Assembly: GCA_963726755.1 (NCBI GenBank)
Contig: CAVSDB010000001.1
Location: 124,001 to 188,000 of the forward strand
Direction: 5' to 3'
Source of the DNA: DATKIY01 sp963726755
GTDB lineage: Bacteria; Actinomycetota; Actinomycetes; JAHEKZ01
Length of the DNA: 64,000 nucleotides
Shown here: piece after piece, positions 53,029 to 61,595 of the stretch
How positions within the stretch are numbered: the stretch's first letter is position 1
How the letters are laid out: the number at the start of each line of letters is the position of its first letter
The notes under the pieces: generated by a model
What the model was told of the DNA's origin: nothing
Seen by the model: only the letters and a program-made list of their open reading frames with translations
Database searches by the model: none
Program-made: the position numbers and the translations under genes

Positions 53029-53886
53029 GTGACGGAGCCAGAGTTGATGGGTGCCTCGGCCATCCGTGCTTTGGCAACTGAATTGGACGTTCGACCGACG
53101 AAGCGGCTGGGACAAAACTTCGTCATTGACGCCAATACCGTTCGAAAGATTGTCCGTGAGTCTCAGGTGGGCTCAACTGACGTAGTAATCGAAGTGGGTC
53201 CTGGCCTAGGTTCCCTCACGATCGAGCTGCTGCGGGCGTGTCAGAGTGTGTATGCGGTCGAGATCGACCCAGTGCTTGCCGCTGCCTTGCCAACGACGAT
53301 CGCTCGGTATGCCGAAGACGTCGCTCACCGACTCCACGTCGTGACCGCCGATGCGTTGCGATTGGACGAGTTGCCTGAACCTCCAACTGCTGTTGTGGCA
53401 AACCTGCCCTACAACGTGGCGGTTCCGGTCCTCCTACACCTGCTCGAACAGTTCCCCTCACTGGACAAGGGATTAGTGATGGTTCAGCTCGAGGTTGCCG
53501 AACGCCTTGCGGCACCACCGGGGTCGCGGGTCTACGGGGTCCCGAGTGCAAAGGCTGGCTGGTACGCAGACGTTCGTCCCGCCGGACGCATCGGCCGACG
53601 GGTGTTCTGGCCAGCTCCTCACGTCGACTCTGGACTCGTGTCGCTTCGTCGCAGGAACCCGCCTGAGACCAGCGCAAGTCGTGAGGAAGTGTTCGAGGTC
53701 ATCGATGCGGCGTTCTCGCAACGACGAAAGGGACTGCGATCTGCGCTGGCTCGCTGGGCCGGTTCAGCCGCAGCCGCCGAGTCTGCGCTTCGGGCCGCCG
53801 ATATCGATCCTGGGTTGCGCGGAGAACGGTTGACGGTCGAGCAGTTCGCGGCGCTCGCCGAGCACCGACCACCAATCAGGTCGTAG
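53029..53886 (+). CDS. rsmA: 16S rRNA dimethyladenosine transferase
   Basis: 285 aa from GTG 53029 (VTEPELMGASAIRAL); ATG 53047 is also possible. RLGQNFVID, EVGPGLGSLT (SAM loop) and ANLPYNVAVPV (catalytic NLPY) define KsgA/RsmA, which dimethylates A1518 and A1519 of 16S rRNA. It lies 43 bp after rpf and ends 45 bp before ispE, the usual order. Confidence 0.95.
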   Translation: MTEPELMGASAIRALATELDVRPTKRLGQNFVIDANTVRKIVRESQVGSTDVVIEVGPGLGSLTIELLRACQSVYAVEIDPVLAAALPTTIARYAEDVAHRLHVVTADALRLDELPEPPTAVVANLPYNVAVPVLLHLLEQFPSLDKGLVMVQLEVAERLAAPPGSRVYGVPSAKAGWYADVRPAGRIGRRVFWPAPHVDSGLVSLRRRNPPETSASREEVFEVIDAAFSQRRKGLRSALARWAGSAAAAESALRAADIDPGLRGERLTVEQFAALAEHRPPIRS

Positions 53887-53931
53887 GCTTCGGGAGGTTT
53901 CGACAGCCGCCTCGACATGGAAGGGAGATCC

Positions 53932-54834
53932 GTGAGTTCGGTCACCGTCCGCGTCCCGGCGAAGGTCAACCTCCAACTGAGCGTCGGCGGCCCCCGTTCG
54001 GACGGCTATCACGATGTTGCAACCGTTTTTCACGCAGTGGGCCTCTACGACGATGTCACTGCACTGACCGGCGATCACTTAACAGTCAGTGTTGAGGGCG
54101 AAGGTGCCGACCTCGTTCCCACGGACGAAACAAACCTTGCACTCGTGGCGGCGCAAGTGCTTGCTGAACACAGTGGCGTTGATGCCCGAGCGCACTTGCA
54201 CATCCGAAAGGGCATTCCGGTTGCTGGTGGGATGGCTGGCGGAAGTGCAGATGCCGCCGGTGCACTCGTCGCGCTCGATCGCGTCTGGGGGACTGGTCTG
54301 GACCGTGAAGAACTGCTGACATTGGCCGCCGACATTGGCAGCGATGTGCCCTTCGCCCTGATGGGTCATACCGCGGTTGGCCTTGGCCGCGGGGAGCGGC
54401 TTACGCCTGCGCTGGCTCGGGGCCGATTCCACTGGGTGTTCGCCATCGCAGATACCGGCTTGGCCACCCCTGATGTCTACGAAGAGTTGGACCGGCTACG
54501 AAGTGGCAGCGTGCTTCCGGAGCCGCACGTCAACGACAAGGTGATGACCGCTCTTAGGTCAGGCGATCCGGTGCTGCTGGGTCGGGTTCTGAGCAACGAC
54601 ATGCAGCGGGCGGCTGTGTCGCTGCTCCCAGACCTCGCGATGACGCTGGACGTCGGGGAGGAGTACGGCTGCGTGGGGGCGATCGTCTGTGGGTCGGGAC
54701 CGTCGTGTGCCTTTCTCGTGCGCGACGAGGAGCATGGTCTTGACCTAGCAGTGGCGTTGACCGCGTCTGGGACGTGCCGATCCGTACGAGCCGCGTGGGG
54801 TCCAGTAAGCGGAGCTCGTGTGGTGGACACGTGA
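53932..54834 (+). CDS. ispE: 4-diphosphocytidyl-2-C-methyl-D-erythritol kinase
   Basis: 300 aa from GTG 53932 with GAAGGGAG upstream. GHMP-kinase motifs: AKVNLQLSVGGPRSDGYHDV, GIPVAGGMAGGSADAAGAL (ATP loop) and IVCGSGPSCAFLV. It phosphorylates the 2-hydroxyl in the MEP isoprenoid pathway. Its TGA overlaps the next GTG (GTGA), coupling it to a ComB-like gene instead of the ABC-F ATPase often found here. Confidence 0.95.
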   Translation: MSSVTVRVPAKVNLQLSVGGPRSDGYHDVATVFHAVGLYDDVTALTGDHLTVSVEGEGADLVPTDETNLALVAAQVLAEHSGVDARAHLHIRKGIPVAGGMAGGSADAAGALVALDRVWGTGLDREELLTLAADIGSDVPFALMGHTAVGLGRGERLTPALARGRFHWVFAIADTGLATPDVYEELDRLRSGSVLPEPHVNDKVMTALRSGDPVLLGRVLSNDMQRAAVSLLPDLAMTLDVGEEYGCVGAIVCGSGPSCAFLVRDEEHGLDLAVALTASGTCRSVRAAWGPVSGARVVDT

Positions 54835-55544
54835 AGTTGACAGTGGGACTTGAGTGGGGTCCTCAGGGATTGCGGCAACTCTCGGAAAGTTGCGAGTGCG
54901 TAGTCATCGTGGACGTCTTGTCGTTCTCGACGAGCGTCGCGGTTGCCGTGGCACGTGGTGCTGCGGTCTGGCCGCACTCGGGGAGCGATCGAGCCGAGGA
55001 GTTAGCTCGAGCCATCGGTGCCACGCTCGTTCGCGGACGCAACATGCGCGAGGGTCGAACGATGTCGCCGGAGAGCCTGCTCGACGTCACGGAGAACGAA
55101 CGACTCATCATGCCGACCGATAACGGTTCGGTTATTTCACATGCCGCGTTGATGTCCGGGTTGATTGTCGTCGCGGGTTCACTGCGCAATGCCAGCACGG
55201 TTGCTCGTTGGGTCAATGGCCAGTTCTCGTCGGTCGGACTCGTACCGGTGGGGGAGCAATGGGCCGATGGCACGATGCGTCCGTGCTACGAAGACCTGAT
55301 CGGAGCTGGCGCCATTGCGAACGCGCTAGCCAAGCTCGGCGCCGACAAGGGGTTCTCTCCAGACGTGCGTGCTGCCGCTGCGGCCTTCAACGAACGTGAC
55401 TCCATCGCCGATGTTCCTTCGGGACTTGAACTTGTCGAGCGCGGCTTCGCAGAAGATGTTCGGCTCGCCGAAATCGTCGACGCTGACGAGGTCGTTCCGG
55501 TGTTGCGTAATGGTCGTTATGTTGCCGCCGATCTTGATGGCTGA
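54831..55544 (+). CDS. ComB-like 2-phosphosulfolactate phosphatase family protein
   Basis: 237 aa from GTG 54831. VIVDVLSFSTSVAVAVARGAAVWP, TLVRGRNMREGRTMSPESLLDV and MPTDNGSVISHAAL match the ComB/2-phosphosulfolactate phosphatase family. ComB acts in coenzyme M synthesis in methanogens, but relatives occur in bacteria lacking coenzyme M with unclear substrates. No other coenzyme M genes are visible. Translational coupling to ispE hints at a phosphatase in a linked pathway, which is inference. Confidence 0.8.
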   Translation: MKLTVGLEWGPQGLRQLSESCECVVIVDVLSFSTSVAVAVARGAAVWPHSGSDRAEELARAIGATLVRGRNMREGRTMSPESLLDVTENERLIMPTDNGSVISHAALMSGLIVVAGSLRNASTVARWVNGQFSSVGLVPVGEQWADGTMRPCYEDLIGAGAIANALAKLGADKGFSPDVRAAAAAFNERDSIADVPSGLELVERGFAEDVRLAEIVDADEVVPVLRNGRYVAADLDG

Positions 55545-55622
55545 GAACCGAAAACCCAGCAGTGATGAATATCCACAGCAAGCGACGTCGCTCAGCAATT
55601 GTCGGTCGGCTCGATCTAGAAT

Positions 55623-55638
55623 TCGAACATACGTTCGA
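55623..55638. promoter_or_regulatory. LexA (SOS) box upstream of the HNH endonuclease gene
   Basis: TCGAACATACGTTCGA matches the actinobacterial/Bacillus-type SOS consensus (GAAC-N4-GTTC) with fully palindromic 6-bp arms. It ends 15 bp before the GTG start at 55654, placing it over the promoter region. DNA-damage induction by LexA release is expected. Confidence 0.8.
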
Positions 55639-55653
55639 ACACGATTCAGTGGA

Positions 55654-56940
55654 GTGATCCGATGTTTCAGCCCGATCGTCCCTGGTGAGTTGGCCTCACT
55701 CATCGATGGTGTCCGGGCGCTTTCGAACGCTGAGTCGGTGCCAGCCGCTCCAGCTGAACGGGCTGCCTGGTTGGCTGGAATCCGCACTCTCATCAACGCT
55801 AGCGAGGCGTTGTTCACGCGAACCCTTGAAACCTTCGACGCCAACGGCGACGGAGAGGTTCTTCACGGTGCCGCGTCAACTCAAGCGTGGTTGCGCGGTG
55901 CCTTGCGACTTGCCCCAGGCGATGCGAGTGAACGTGTTCGGTTGGCCCGTGGTCAGCGTGGCGCAATGCGCGAAGCGGTTGACGCCATGTCTACCGGTCA
56001 CGTCACCTACGACCAGGTCCGCGCAATCTCGCGCGCAATCAAGTTGGTTCCCCCAGCTGCTGTCGAAGAGTCGGTCTCGGTACTTACCGAGTTGGCACGT
56101 AACTCCGACGTCACTGCGGTGCGGACGGCGGGCCAGCATCTGCAGAACGCGGTGAATCCCGATGGCGCGCTAGCTGAGTCAAACGACCAGTTCGAACGAC
56201 GCTGGCTCACGTTGTCCCCGCTACTCGACAACGTCACTTCGGTGAGCGGGATCCTCGATCCGGAGTCGGCTGCGATGTTGTCTGCGGCACTAGCACCGTT
56301 CTTGGTACCGAACGGTCCTGACGACTTTCGCACCACGCCGCAACGACGGGCAGATGGGCTGGTCGAGTTGGCCAGGGCTTGTTCTGACCATGCACTGTTG
56401 CCCGAGCTGGCGACCGAGCGCCCGCACTTGGACGTGATCTGCACCCTCGATGCATTGACCGGAGTTGGTGGATCTCCTGCCGCCGATGGACCGCGGGCGG
56501 GAACCACCTGTGCGCCGCGAATCAGCGTCGGAGGAAGCGACGTTGTGCTGACCGCGCAGGCAGTAGCCCGAATCGCCTGCGACGCCAGCGTCGGCCGAGT
56601 TCTGCTAAGCCCTGACTCGCTTGAGTTGGATCTGGGGCGACGGCAGCGACTGTTCTCGATGCATCAACGCCGCGCGCTTGCCATTCGAGACGGGGGCTGC
56701 CGTTTTCCGGGGTGTCATCGCCAACCGCGGTTCACCGAAGCCCACCACATCGTGCATTGGGCACATGGTGGAGCTTCCGATCTGGCGAATGCGGTGTTGC
56801 TTTGCCGCCACCACCACCGCATCGTTCACGAGGGCGGTTGGTGGATAGAAACCACTCTCAAAGTTGACGGCGCAAACGCTTTGGTCAACTTTGCTGGTCC
56901 TGCGTTTCAACGATTGGCCAGCAGCCCACGCGGCCCATGA
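55654..56940 (+). CDS. DUF222/13E12-type HNH endonuclease
   Basis: 428 aa from GTG 55654; this start follows the SOS box closely. The long DUF222 helical region (about 1-300: LTRTLETFDANGDGEVLHGAAS-type, TQAWLRGALRL) precedes an HNH nuclease module CRFPGCHRQPRFTEAHHIVHWAHGGASDLANAVLLCRHHHRIVHEGGW, with the zinc Cys and catalytic His. 13E12-repeat proteins are abundant in actinobacteria and sometimes SOS-controlled. The role could be mobile-element homing or repair. The stop is one base from the convergent marR stop. Confidence 0.88.
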   Translation: MIRCFSPIVPGELASLIDGVRALSNAESVPAAPAERAAWLAGIRTLINASEALFTRTLETFDANGDGEVLHGAASTQAWLRGALRLAPGDASERVRLARGQRGAMREAVDAMSTGHVTYDQVRAISRAIKLVPPAAVEESVSVLTELARNSDVTAVRTAGQHLQNAVNPDGALAESNDQFERRWLTLSPLLDNVTSVSGILDPESAAMLSAALAPFLVPNGPDDFRTTPQRRADGLVELARACSDHALLPELATERPHLDVICTLDALTGVGGSPAADGPRAGTTCAPRISVGGSDVVLTAQAVARIACDASVGRVLLSPDSLELDLGRRQRLFSMHQRRALAIRDGGCRFPGCHRQPRFTEAHHIVHWAHGGASDLANAVLLCRHHHRIVHEGGWWIETTLKVDGANALVNFAGPAFQRLASSPRGP

Positions 56941-56941
56941 G

Positions 56942-57457
56942 CTAAGCGTTGTCGAAAGGCACTACCAACACTCGCAACATCGAGGCGAGTTGTTCCTGCT
57001 CGTCCGTCGGCAAGCCGGACAAGATCTGCTGTTCTTGATTCAGCAAGTCGATGAGCGCTGCGTCGGCTCGGGCAGCACCATCTGGGGTAAGGCGGACGAT
57101 CACACCGCGGCGGTCGCTGGTGTCGGGATGACGCTCTACCAGACCTCGGCCCGCCAATCTGTCGATGCGGTTGGTCATCGTTCCCGACGTGACCAGTGTC
57201 TGCTGCAGCAGGCGTCCGGGAGAGAGCTCGTACGGTGCGCCGGATCGTCGTAGGGCAACCAACACGTCGAACTCCCACAGTTCCAGGCCGTGCGCGGCGA
57301 ACGCTTGACTGCGTGCCCGATCGAGGTGCCGGGCTAACCGCGTCACTCGGCTCAGCACTTCGAGCGGTGAGACATCAAGATCTGGCCGCTCGCGTCGCCA
57401 GGCCGCAACGAGTTCATCAACCTCGTCGGTTGCGGCACGCAATGAAGGATCCGTCAT
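56942..57457 (-). CDS. MarR-family transcriptional regulator
   Basis: 171 aa from ATG 57457. The winged helix runs YELSPGRLLQQTLVTSGTMTNRIDRLAGRGLVERHPDTSDRRGVIVRLTPDGAA, standard for MarR. It lies 16 bp downstream of the DUF4190 gene on the same strand, so the two are likely cotranscribed. No operator palindrome is obvious close by. Effector unknown. Confidence 0.9.
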   Translation of the reverse strand: MTDPSLRAATDEVDELVAAWRRERPDLDVSPLEVLSRVTRLARHLDRARSQAFAAHGLELWEFDVLVALRRSGAPYELSPGRLLQQTLVTSGTMTNRIDRLAGRGLVERHPDTSDRRGVIVRLTPDGAARADAALIDLLNQEQQILSGLPTDEQEQLASMLRVLVVPFDNA

Positions 57458-57473
57458 GAGCGAAGCATCGTGG

Positions 57474-58121
57474 TCACGGTGTTTGCGGAAACGCCGTGGA
57501 GCCGTATCGCGAATCCCACTGATCCTGGATGCATTGATTTGTCTGTGCGTCGGTCAATCCTGGGTCAGTGCAGTTGTCCAGCACGTCGCCAATGAATCCC
57601 CAAAGAAAGACGACGAAAAGGGTAACGACCAGCGAGATCAGCAAGGTGACGATTGAGATGACGGTGGCGGAGATCGCCATGCCCTTGCGACGTCCCGCCT
57701 TGCTGGCGCGCGTCCAAGCCACGATCCCGAGCACCAGTCCGACGACTGCGATCACTAGACCGACGACCGGGAACCAGAACAGGACAGCAGACGCTATGGC
57801 TACGACAAGGGCAGCGATGGCCAGACCGCCGGCACCTTCTTGAGGAACCGGTGCTGGGACGGTGCCATAGCCGTAGGTGGGAGCCGGGGACATCGGAGCC
57901 GCAGCAGCCGGATAGGCCGCAGGAGGGGGGTAATTCGGAGGGGGCGGATAGCTGGGAGCAGCGGCGGGTGGTGGAACTGTTATCGGCGGCGGTGTTGTCG
58001 GCGGCGGGGCTACCGGTGGCTGTGACGGTGGCGGCGGCGCGTAGGGATTGGTCGGAGGCGGCGGAGGCTGAGACGGAGTCTGGGGATTGGGATTCTGCGG
58101 GTCCGGCGGCTGCTCGCTCAT
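57474..58121 (-). CDS. Proline-rich DUF4190 membrane protein
   Basis: 215 aa. The first 95 residues are a low-complexity Pro-rich stretch (NPYAPPPPSQPPVAPPPTTPPP type). Then come two helices with the DUF4190 pattern AIAALVVAIASAVLFWFPVVGLVIAVVGLVLGIVAWTRA and KAGRRKGMAISATVISIVTLLISLVV. This is a small widespread actinobacterial membrane family of unknown function. Lies between a TetR gene and a MarR gene. Confidence 0.8.
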   Translation of the reverse strand: MSEQPPDPQNPNPQTPSQPPPPPTNPYAPPPPSQPPVAPPPTTPPPITVPPPAAAPSYPPPPNYPPPAAYPAAAAPMSPAPTYGYGTVPAPVPQEGAGGLAIAALVVAIASAVLFWFPVVGLVIAVVGLVLGIVAWTRASKAGRRKGMAISATVISIVTLLISLVVTLFVVFLWGFIGDVLDNCTDPGLTDAQTNQCIQDQWDSRYGSTAFPQTP

Positions 58122-58130
58122 GTGAGCACG

Positions 58131-58778
58131 CTAGTCGGTGAGGTCCCGCGGGCCTAGCAACGTGGGTTTGCGCTCGAGTGCGCTTAGCCCGTTCCAGGTC
58201 AGGTTCACCAGGTGGGCTGCCACGTCGGTCTTCTTCGGCTTGCGCACCTCAAGCCACCACTGACCGGTGAGGGCCACCATGCCGACCAGCATCTGCGAGT
58301 ACATGGGCGCGAACTTTGTTTCGAAACCATGCTGCTTAAACTCCTTTGCAACAAGGTGCTCGACCTGTGCAGCGATGTCACCGATCAGGCTGGCGAACGT
58401 TCCGGTCGACGTCGCGACTGGCGAGTCGCGTACCAAAATCCGGAATCCGTCGGTGTCTTTCTCGATGTAGTCGAGCAGTGCAAGCGCGGCCTGCTCGAGG
58501 AGTCTGCGCGGATTTGTCTCGGTGAGCGCGCCCTCGACCATGCCGAGCAGTTTTTGCATTTCGCGGTCGACGATGACTGCGTACAGACCTTCCTTGCCGC
58601 CAAAGTGTTCATAGACAACAGGTTTGGAGACTCCGGCCTTAGACGCGATCTCTTCAACCGACGTCGCCTCGAACCCGCGCTCGGCGAACTGCTTGCGTCC
58701 GACCTGAAGTAGTTGTTCGCGGCGAGCCGCGCTTGTCATCCGTGACCGGCGACGCTCCTCGGGAGGGTTTTCGGTCAC
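58131..58778 (-). CDS. TetR-family regulator of the desaturase gene
   Basis: 215 aa from GTG 58778, overlapping the desaturase stop by 4 bp (GTGA). The N-terminal helix-turn-helix is RREQLLQVGRKQFAERGFEATSVEEIASKAGVSKPVVYEHFGGKEGLYAV, typical of TetR. The tight coupling to the desaturase and the two palindromes in front of that gene suggest it represses the operon in response to a lipid or acyl-CoA, as with DesT/FasR-like regulators. The ligand is inferred only. Confidence 0.88.
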   Translation of the reverse strand: MTENPPEERRRSRMTSAARREQLLQVGRKQFAERGFEATSVEEIASKAGVSKPVVYEHFGGKEGLYAVIVDREMQKLLGMVEGALTETNPRRLLEQAALALLDYIEKDTDGFRILVRDSPVATSTGTFASLIGDIAAQVEHLVAKEFKQHGFETKFAPMYSQMLVGMVALTGQWWLEVRKPKKTDVAAHLVNLTWNGLSALERKPTLLGPRDLTD

Positions 58779-59749
58779 TCCGCGCGCCGGCTATCGAGCC
58801 GGGCGGCTTTCGGCCAACGAACGTCGTACACCCAGCCAGCCATCTCGAACCAACGGATGAGTCGAGCGCTGATGTCGATCTGACCCTTCTCGACACCATG
58901 GCGTGCGCACGTTGGGTCGGCGTGGTGAAGGTTGTGCCAACTCTCGCCCAGTGACGGAATGGCCAGCCACCAGACGTTGCCCGAGCGGTCCCGCGACTTG
59001 AACGGGTGTTCTCCCATGACGTGGCAGATCGAGTTGATCGACCAGGTGACGTGGTGAACCAAAGCGATGCGAACCAGACCGGCCCAGAAGAAGGCGGTCA
59101 ATGCACCCCACCACGACCACGTCAGAAGTCCGCCGAGGACGGCAGGCAAGTAGACCGAGACGAGGACCAAGAACGGGAAGCCACGCGCGACGCGCTGCAG
59201 GCTGCGGTCGGCCATGAGGTCAGGTGCGTACTTGCTGCGCGAAGTCTGTTCGATGTCGAACAGCCAGCCCATGTGTGCGTAGAACAAACCCTTAAGGAGC
59301 GCTGGCAGGGTGTCGCCGAATCGCCACGGCGAATGCGGGTCACCTTCCTTGTCACTGAAGGCATGGTGCTTTCGGTGGTCGGCCACCCATCGGTCGACCG
59401 GACCCTCAATCGCCAACGTGCCAGCGATCGCCAACGTGGTGCGCATCCACGGCCGAGCTTTGAAGGCACCGTGGGTGAAGTAGCGGTGGAAACCAACAGT
59501 GATTCCCGCCGCGCTGACGCTGTAGAAGACCACGAGGAGCGCAATGTCGACCCATCCGACGAAGCCTCCCCACGCGAGTGGGATCGCGGCGACCACGGCT
59601 GCCATAGGAACGATGATGAAGACGTAGAGCCAGAACAGGTGGCCGCTGGTCTGTTGCTCCGGCGCCTCTTGGGCGCTTGGGTCGACGGGCGGGTTGTGCA
59701 GCGCCTCGAGTTCGGCCGCGCTGAGCGGAGCGGTGGGGGTAGTGGTCAC
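58775..59749 (-). CDS. Membrane acyl-CoA/acyl-lipid delta-9 desaturase
   Basis: 324 aa from GTG 59749. Three His boxes of the di-iron desaturases are clear: HRYFTHGAF, DHRKHHAFSD and LGESWHNLHHADPTCARHG, set among four hydrophobic helices. It introduces a cis double bond into fatty acyl chains, adjusting membrane fluidity. First gene of a reverse-strand operon with the TetR gene; regulated through the tandem palindromes at 59801-59833. Confidence 0.93.
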   Translation of the reverse strand: MTTTPTAPLSAAELEALHNPPVDPSAQEAPEQQTSGHLFWLYVFIIVPMAAVVAAIPLAWGGFVGWVDIALLVVFYSVSAAGITVGFHRYFTHGAFKARPWMRTTLAIAGTLAIEGPVDRWVADHRKHHAFSDKEGDPHSPWRFGDTLPALLKGLFYAHMGWLFDIEQTSRSKYAPDLMADRSLQRVARGFPFLVLVSVYLPAVLGGLLTWSWWGALTAFFWAGLVRIALVHHVTWSINSICHVMGEHPFKSRDRSGNVWWLAIPSLGESWHNLHHADPTCARHGVEKGQIDISARLIRWFEMAGWVYDVRWPKAARLDSRRAE

Positions 59750-59800
59750 AAGCAGCTCTCCTCAGTCCAGGTTGAGTCGCCGAGTGCGGTCTCTAACCAG

Positions 59801-59833
59801 GTTACGGCACCGTAACTTACGGTGGCGTAAGTT
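59801..59833. promoter_or_regulatory. Two tandem TetR-type operators upstream of the desaturase
   Basis: GTTACGGCACCGTAAC (59801-59816, 7-bp arms) is followed, overlapping by 3 bp, by AACTTACGGTGGCGTAAGTT (59814-59833, 8-bp arms). Both carry TTACG/CGTAA half-sites, so one dimeric protein probably binds both. They lie 52-84 bp upstream of the desaturase start, over the expected promoter. Confidence 0.75.
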
Positions 59834-59904
59834 GTCCAGTACCGGGCGGTGGGGCCAGCACCCGCGAGTCTGCGATCAGTCGCTCTCGTAGGCTGTGGCG
59901 GTCG

Positions 59905-59975
59905 TCCCGGGTCGTCTAATGGCAAGACTGCAGATTTTGGATCTGCCTATGGAGGTTCGATCCCTCCCCCGGGAG
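59905..59975 (+). tRNA. tRNA-Gln (anticodon UUG)
   Basis: Acceptor TCCCGGG pairs with CCCGGGA, giving the U1-A72 start typical of Gln tRNA. The anticodon stem GCAGA/TCTGC encloses TTTTGGA (anticodon UUG, reads CAA), and the T arm GGAGG-TTCGATC-CCTCC is perfect. No CCA is encoded. It lies between the desaturase promoter and glmU. Confidence 0.94.
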
Positions 59976-60056
59976 CCTTGAGCGTTTGCCTCGGCCAATC
60001 CAAGGCGCCGAGTATCGTTCGAGCGGTCCGCCCCTGCGTCGCCTGGAGCCCCTGCC

Positions 60057-61595
60057 TTGAGCGAGACCCGCCCCGCCGCCGTCATCGTGCTCGCCGCCGG
60101 TGAGGGCACCCGGATGCGCTCGGCGACCCCCAAAGTGCTGCATCCGCTTGCTGGTCGAAGCATGGTCGGGCACGTGCTGGCCGCCTGCGCTCCGCTCGCC
60201 GCCGACAAGACTGTCGTCGTGGTCGGCCATGGCCGCGACCAGGTCGTTGCCGAGCTCGCCACCACCTTTCCGGAGGCGGTCACCGTCGACCAAGTGGAGC
60301 AACACGGCACCGGTCATGCGGTGCGCATCGCGCTCGAGGCGCTCCCTGAACTGTCCGGCACGGTGCTGGTCGTCTGTGGTGACACTCCGCTGCTGACCAA
60401 CCAAACCCTTGCCGAACTGCTCGCTGACCGTGAGTCGTCGTCGGGTGCGGCGACGGTGCTGACCGCACGACTCTCGGAGCCCTTCGGCTACGGCCGTATC
60501 GCCAGGGACGATCAAGGTGCCGTGACGGGGATCATCGAGGAACGCGACGCGACCGCCGAGCAGCGCGAGATCGACGAGGTCAATGCCGGGATCTACGCAT
60601 TCGAGGTGACGTACCTACGTGCTGCGCTTGCCGCGCTTACCCGGAACAACAGTCAGGGTGAGGAGTACCTCACTGATGTGGTGTCAGGGTTGACTGCGGC
60701 CGGGCAGCGGGTGAGTGCGTTGGTGGTGTCGGACCATCGCGAAGTCATGGGAGTCAACGACCGCGTTCAGTTGGCCGACGCGGCGGCATTGCTGCGCGAC
60801 CGAATCAACAACGACTGGATGCGAGCAGGGGTCAGCATCGTCGATCCGTCGACCACCTGGATCGGTGTTGATGTCGCTCTTCAACCAGATGTCACCGTCT
60901 ACCCCCAGACGACGCTGACCGGACGTACCTCAGTCGAGTCGGGAGCACAGGTCGGCCCTGGCTGCTGGTTGGTCGACACGGTGGTCAAGACCAATGCCGT
61001 CGTCCGACAAACGACGGCTGATCAGGCAGAGATAGGCGAGGGCGCGAGCGTTGGCCCGTTTACGTATCTGCGCCCTGGAACGGTGCTCGGTGACAAATCT
61101 CGGGCTGGGGCATTTGTCGAGACCAAGAACTCGCGGATCGGAGCAGGATCAAAGGTTCCGCACCTTTCGTATGTGGGGGACGCCGAGATCGGCGAGGGGT
61201 CGAACATCGGCGCAGCCACGGTGTTCGTCAACTATGACGGTGTGGCCAAGCACCGCACGGTGATCGGCGACCACGTGCGGGTGGGCAGCGACACCATGCT
61301 GGTAGCGCCAGTGGAGATCGGGGATGGCGCGTACACGGCGGCCGGTTCGGTTATCACCGATGACGTACCCGCTGGAGCCATGGGAGTTGGCCGAGCGAGG
61401 CAGCGCACGATTCGTGGCTGGGTGGCGCGGAAGCGGGCTGGCAGCCCATCAGCGGTGGCAGCAGCTGCCGCCGAACAATCGACCGGCGGAGAACAAGACG
61501 CTGACAACGCCGCATCGACCGGCAACAATGGCACTACGCCTACCGGTACAAGTTCCACCGGAATAACGGACACCTCGGAGGGTTCTACCGAATGA
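60057..61595 (+). CDS. glmU: Bifunctional UDP-N-acetylglucosamine pyrophosphorylase/glucosamine-1-phosphate acetyltransferase
   Basis: 512 aa from TTG 60057 (no ATG/GTG fits). The uridylyltransferase domain starts AVIVLAAGEGTRMRSATPKVLHPLAGRSM, with GDTPLL and EYLTDVV. The C-terminal left-handed beta-helix carries hexapeptide repeats and FVETKNSRIGAGSKVPHLSYVGDAEIGEGSNIGAATVFVNYDGVAKHRT. A roughly 60-residue Ala/Thr/Ser tail follows. It supplies UDP-GlcNAc for peptidoglycan. Stop overlaps the prs ATG (ATGA). Confidence 0.95.
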   Translation: MSETRPAAVIVLAAGEGTRMRSATPKVLHPLAGRSMVGHVLAACAPLAADKTVVVVGHGRDQVVAELATTFPEAVTVDQVEQHGTGHAVRIALEALPELSGTVLVVCGDTPLLTNQTLAELLADRESSSGAATVLTARLSEPFGYGRIARDDQGAVTGIIEERDATAEQREIDEVNAGIYAFEVTYLRAALAALTRNNSQGEEYLTDVVSGLTAAGQRVSALVVSDHREVMGVNDRVQLADAAALLRDRINNDWMRAGVSIVDPSTTWIGVDVALQPDVTVYPQTTLTGRTSVESGAQVGPGCWLVDTVVKTNAVVRQTTADQAEIGEGASVGPFTYLRPGTVLGDKSRAGAFVETKNSRIGAGSKVPHLSYVGDAEIGEGSNIGAATVFVNYDGVAKHRTVIGDHVRVGSDTMLVAPVEIGDGAYTAAGSVITDDVPAGAMGVGRARQRTIRGWVARKRAGSPSAVAAAAAEQSTGGEQDADNAASTGNNGTTPTGTSSTGITDTSEGSTE

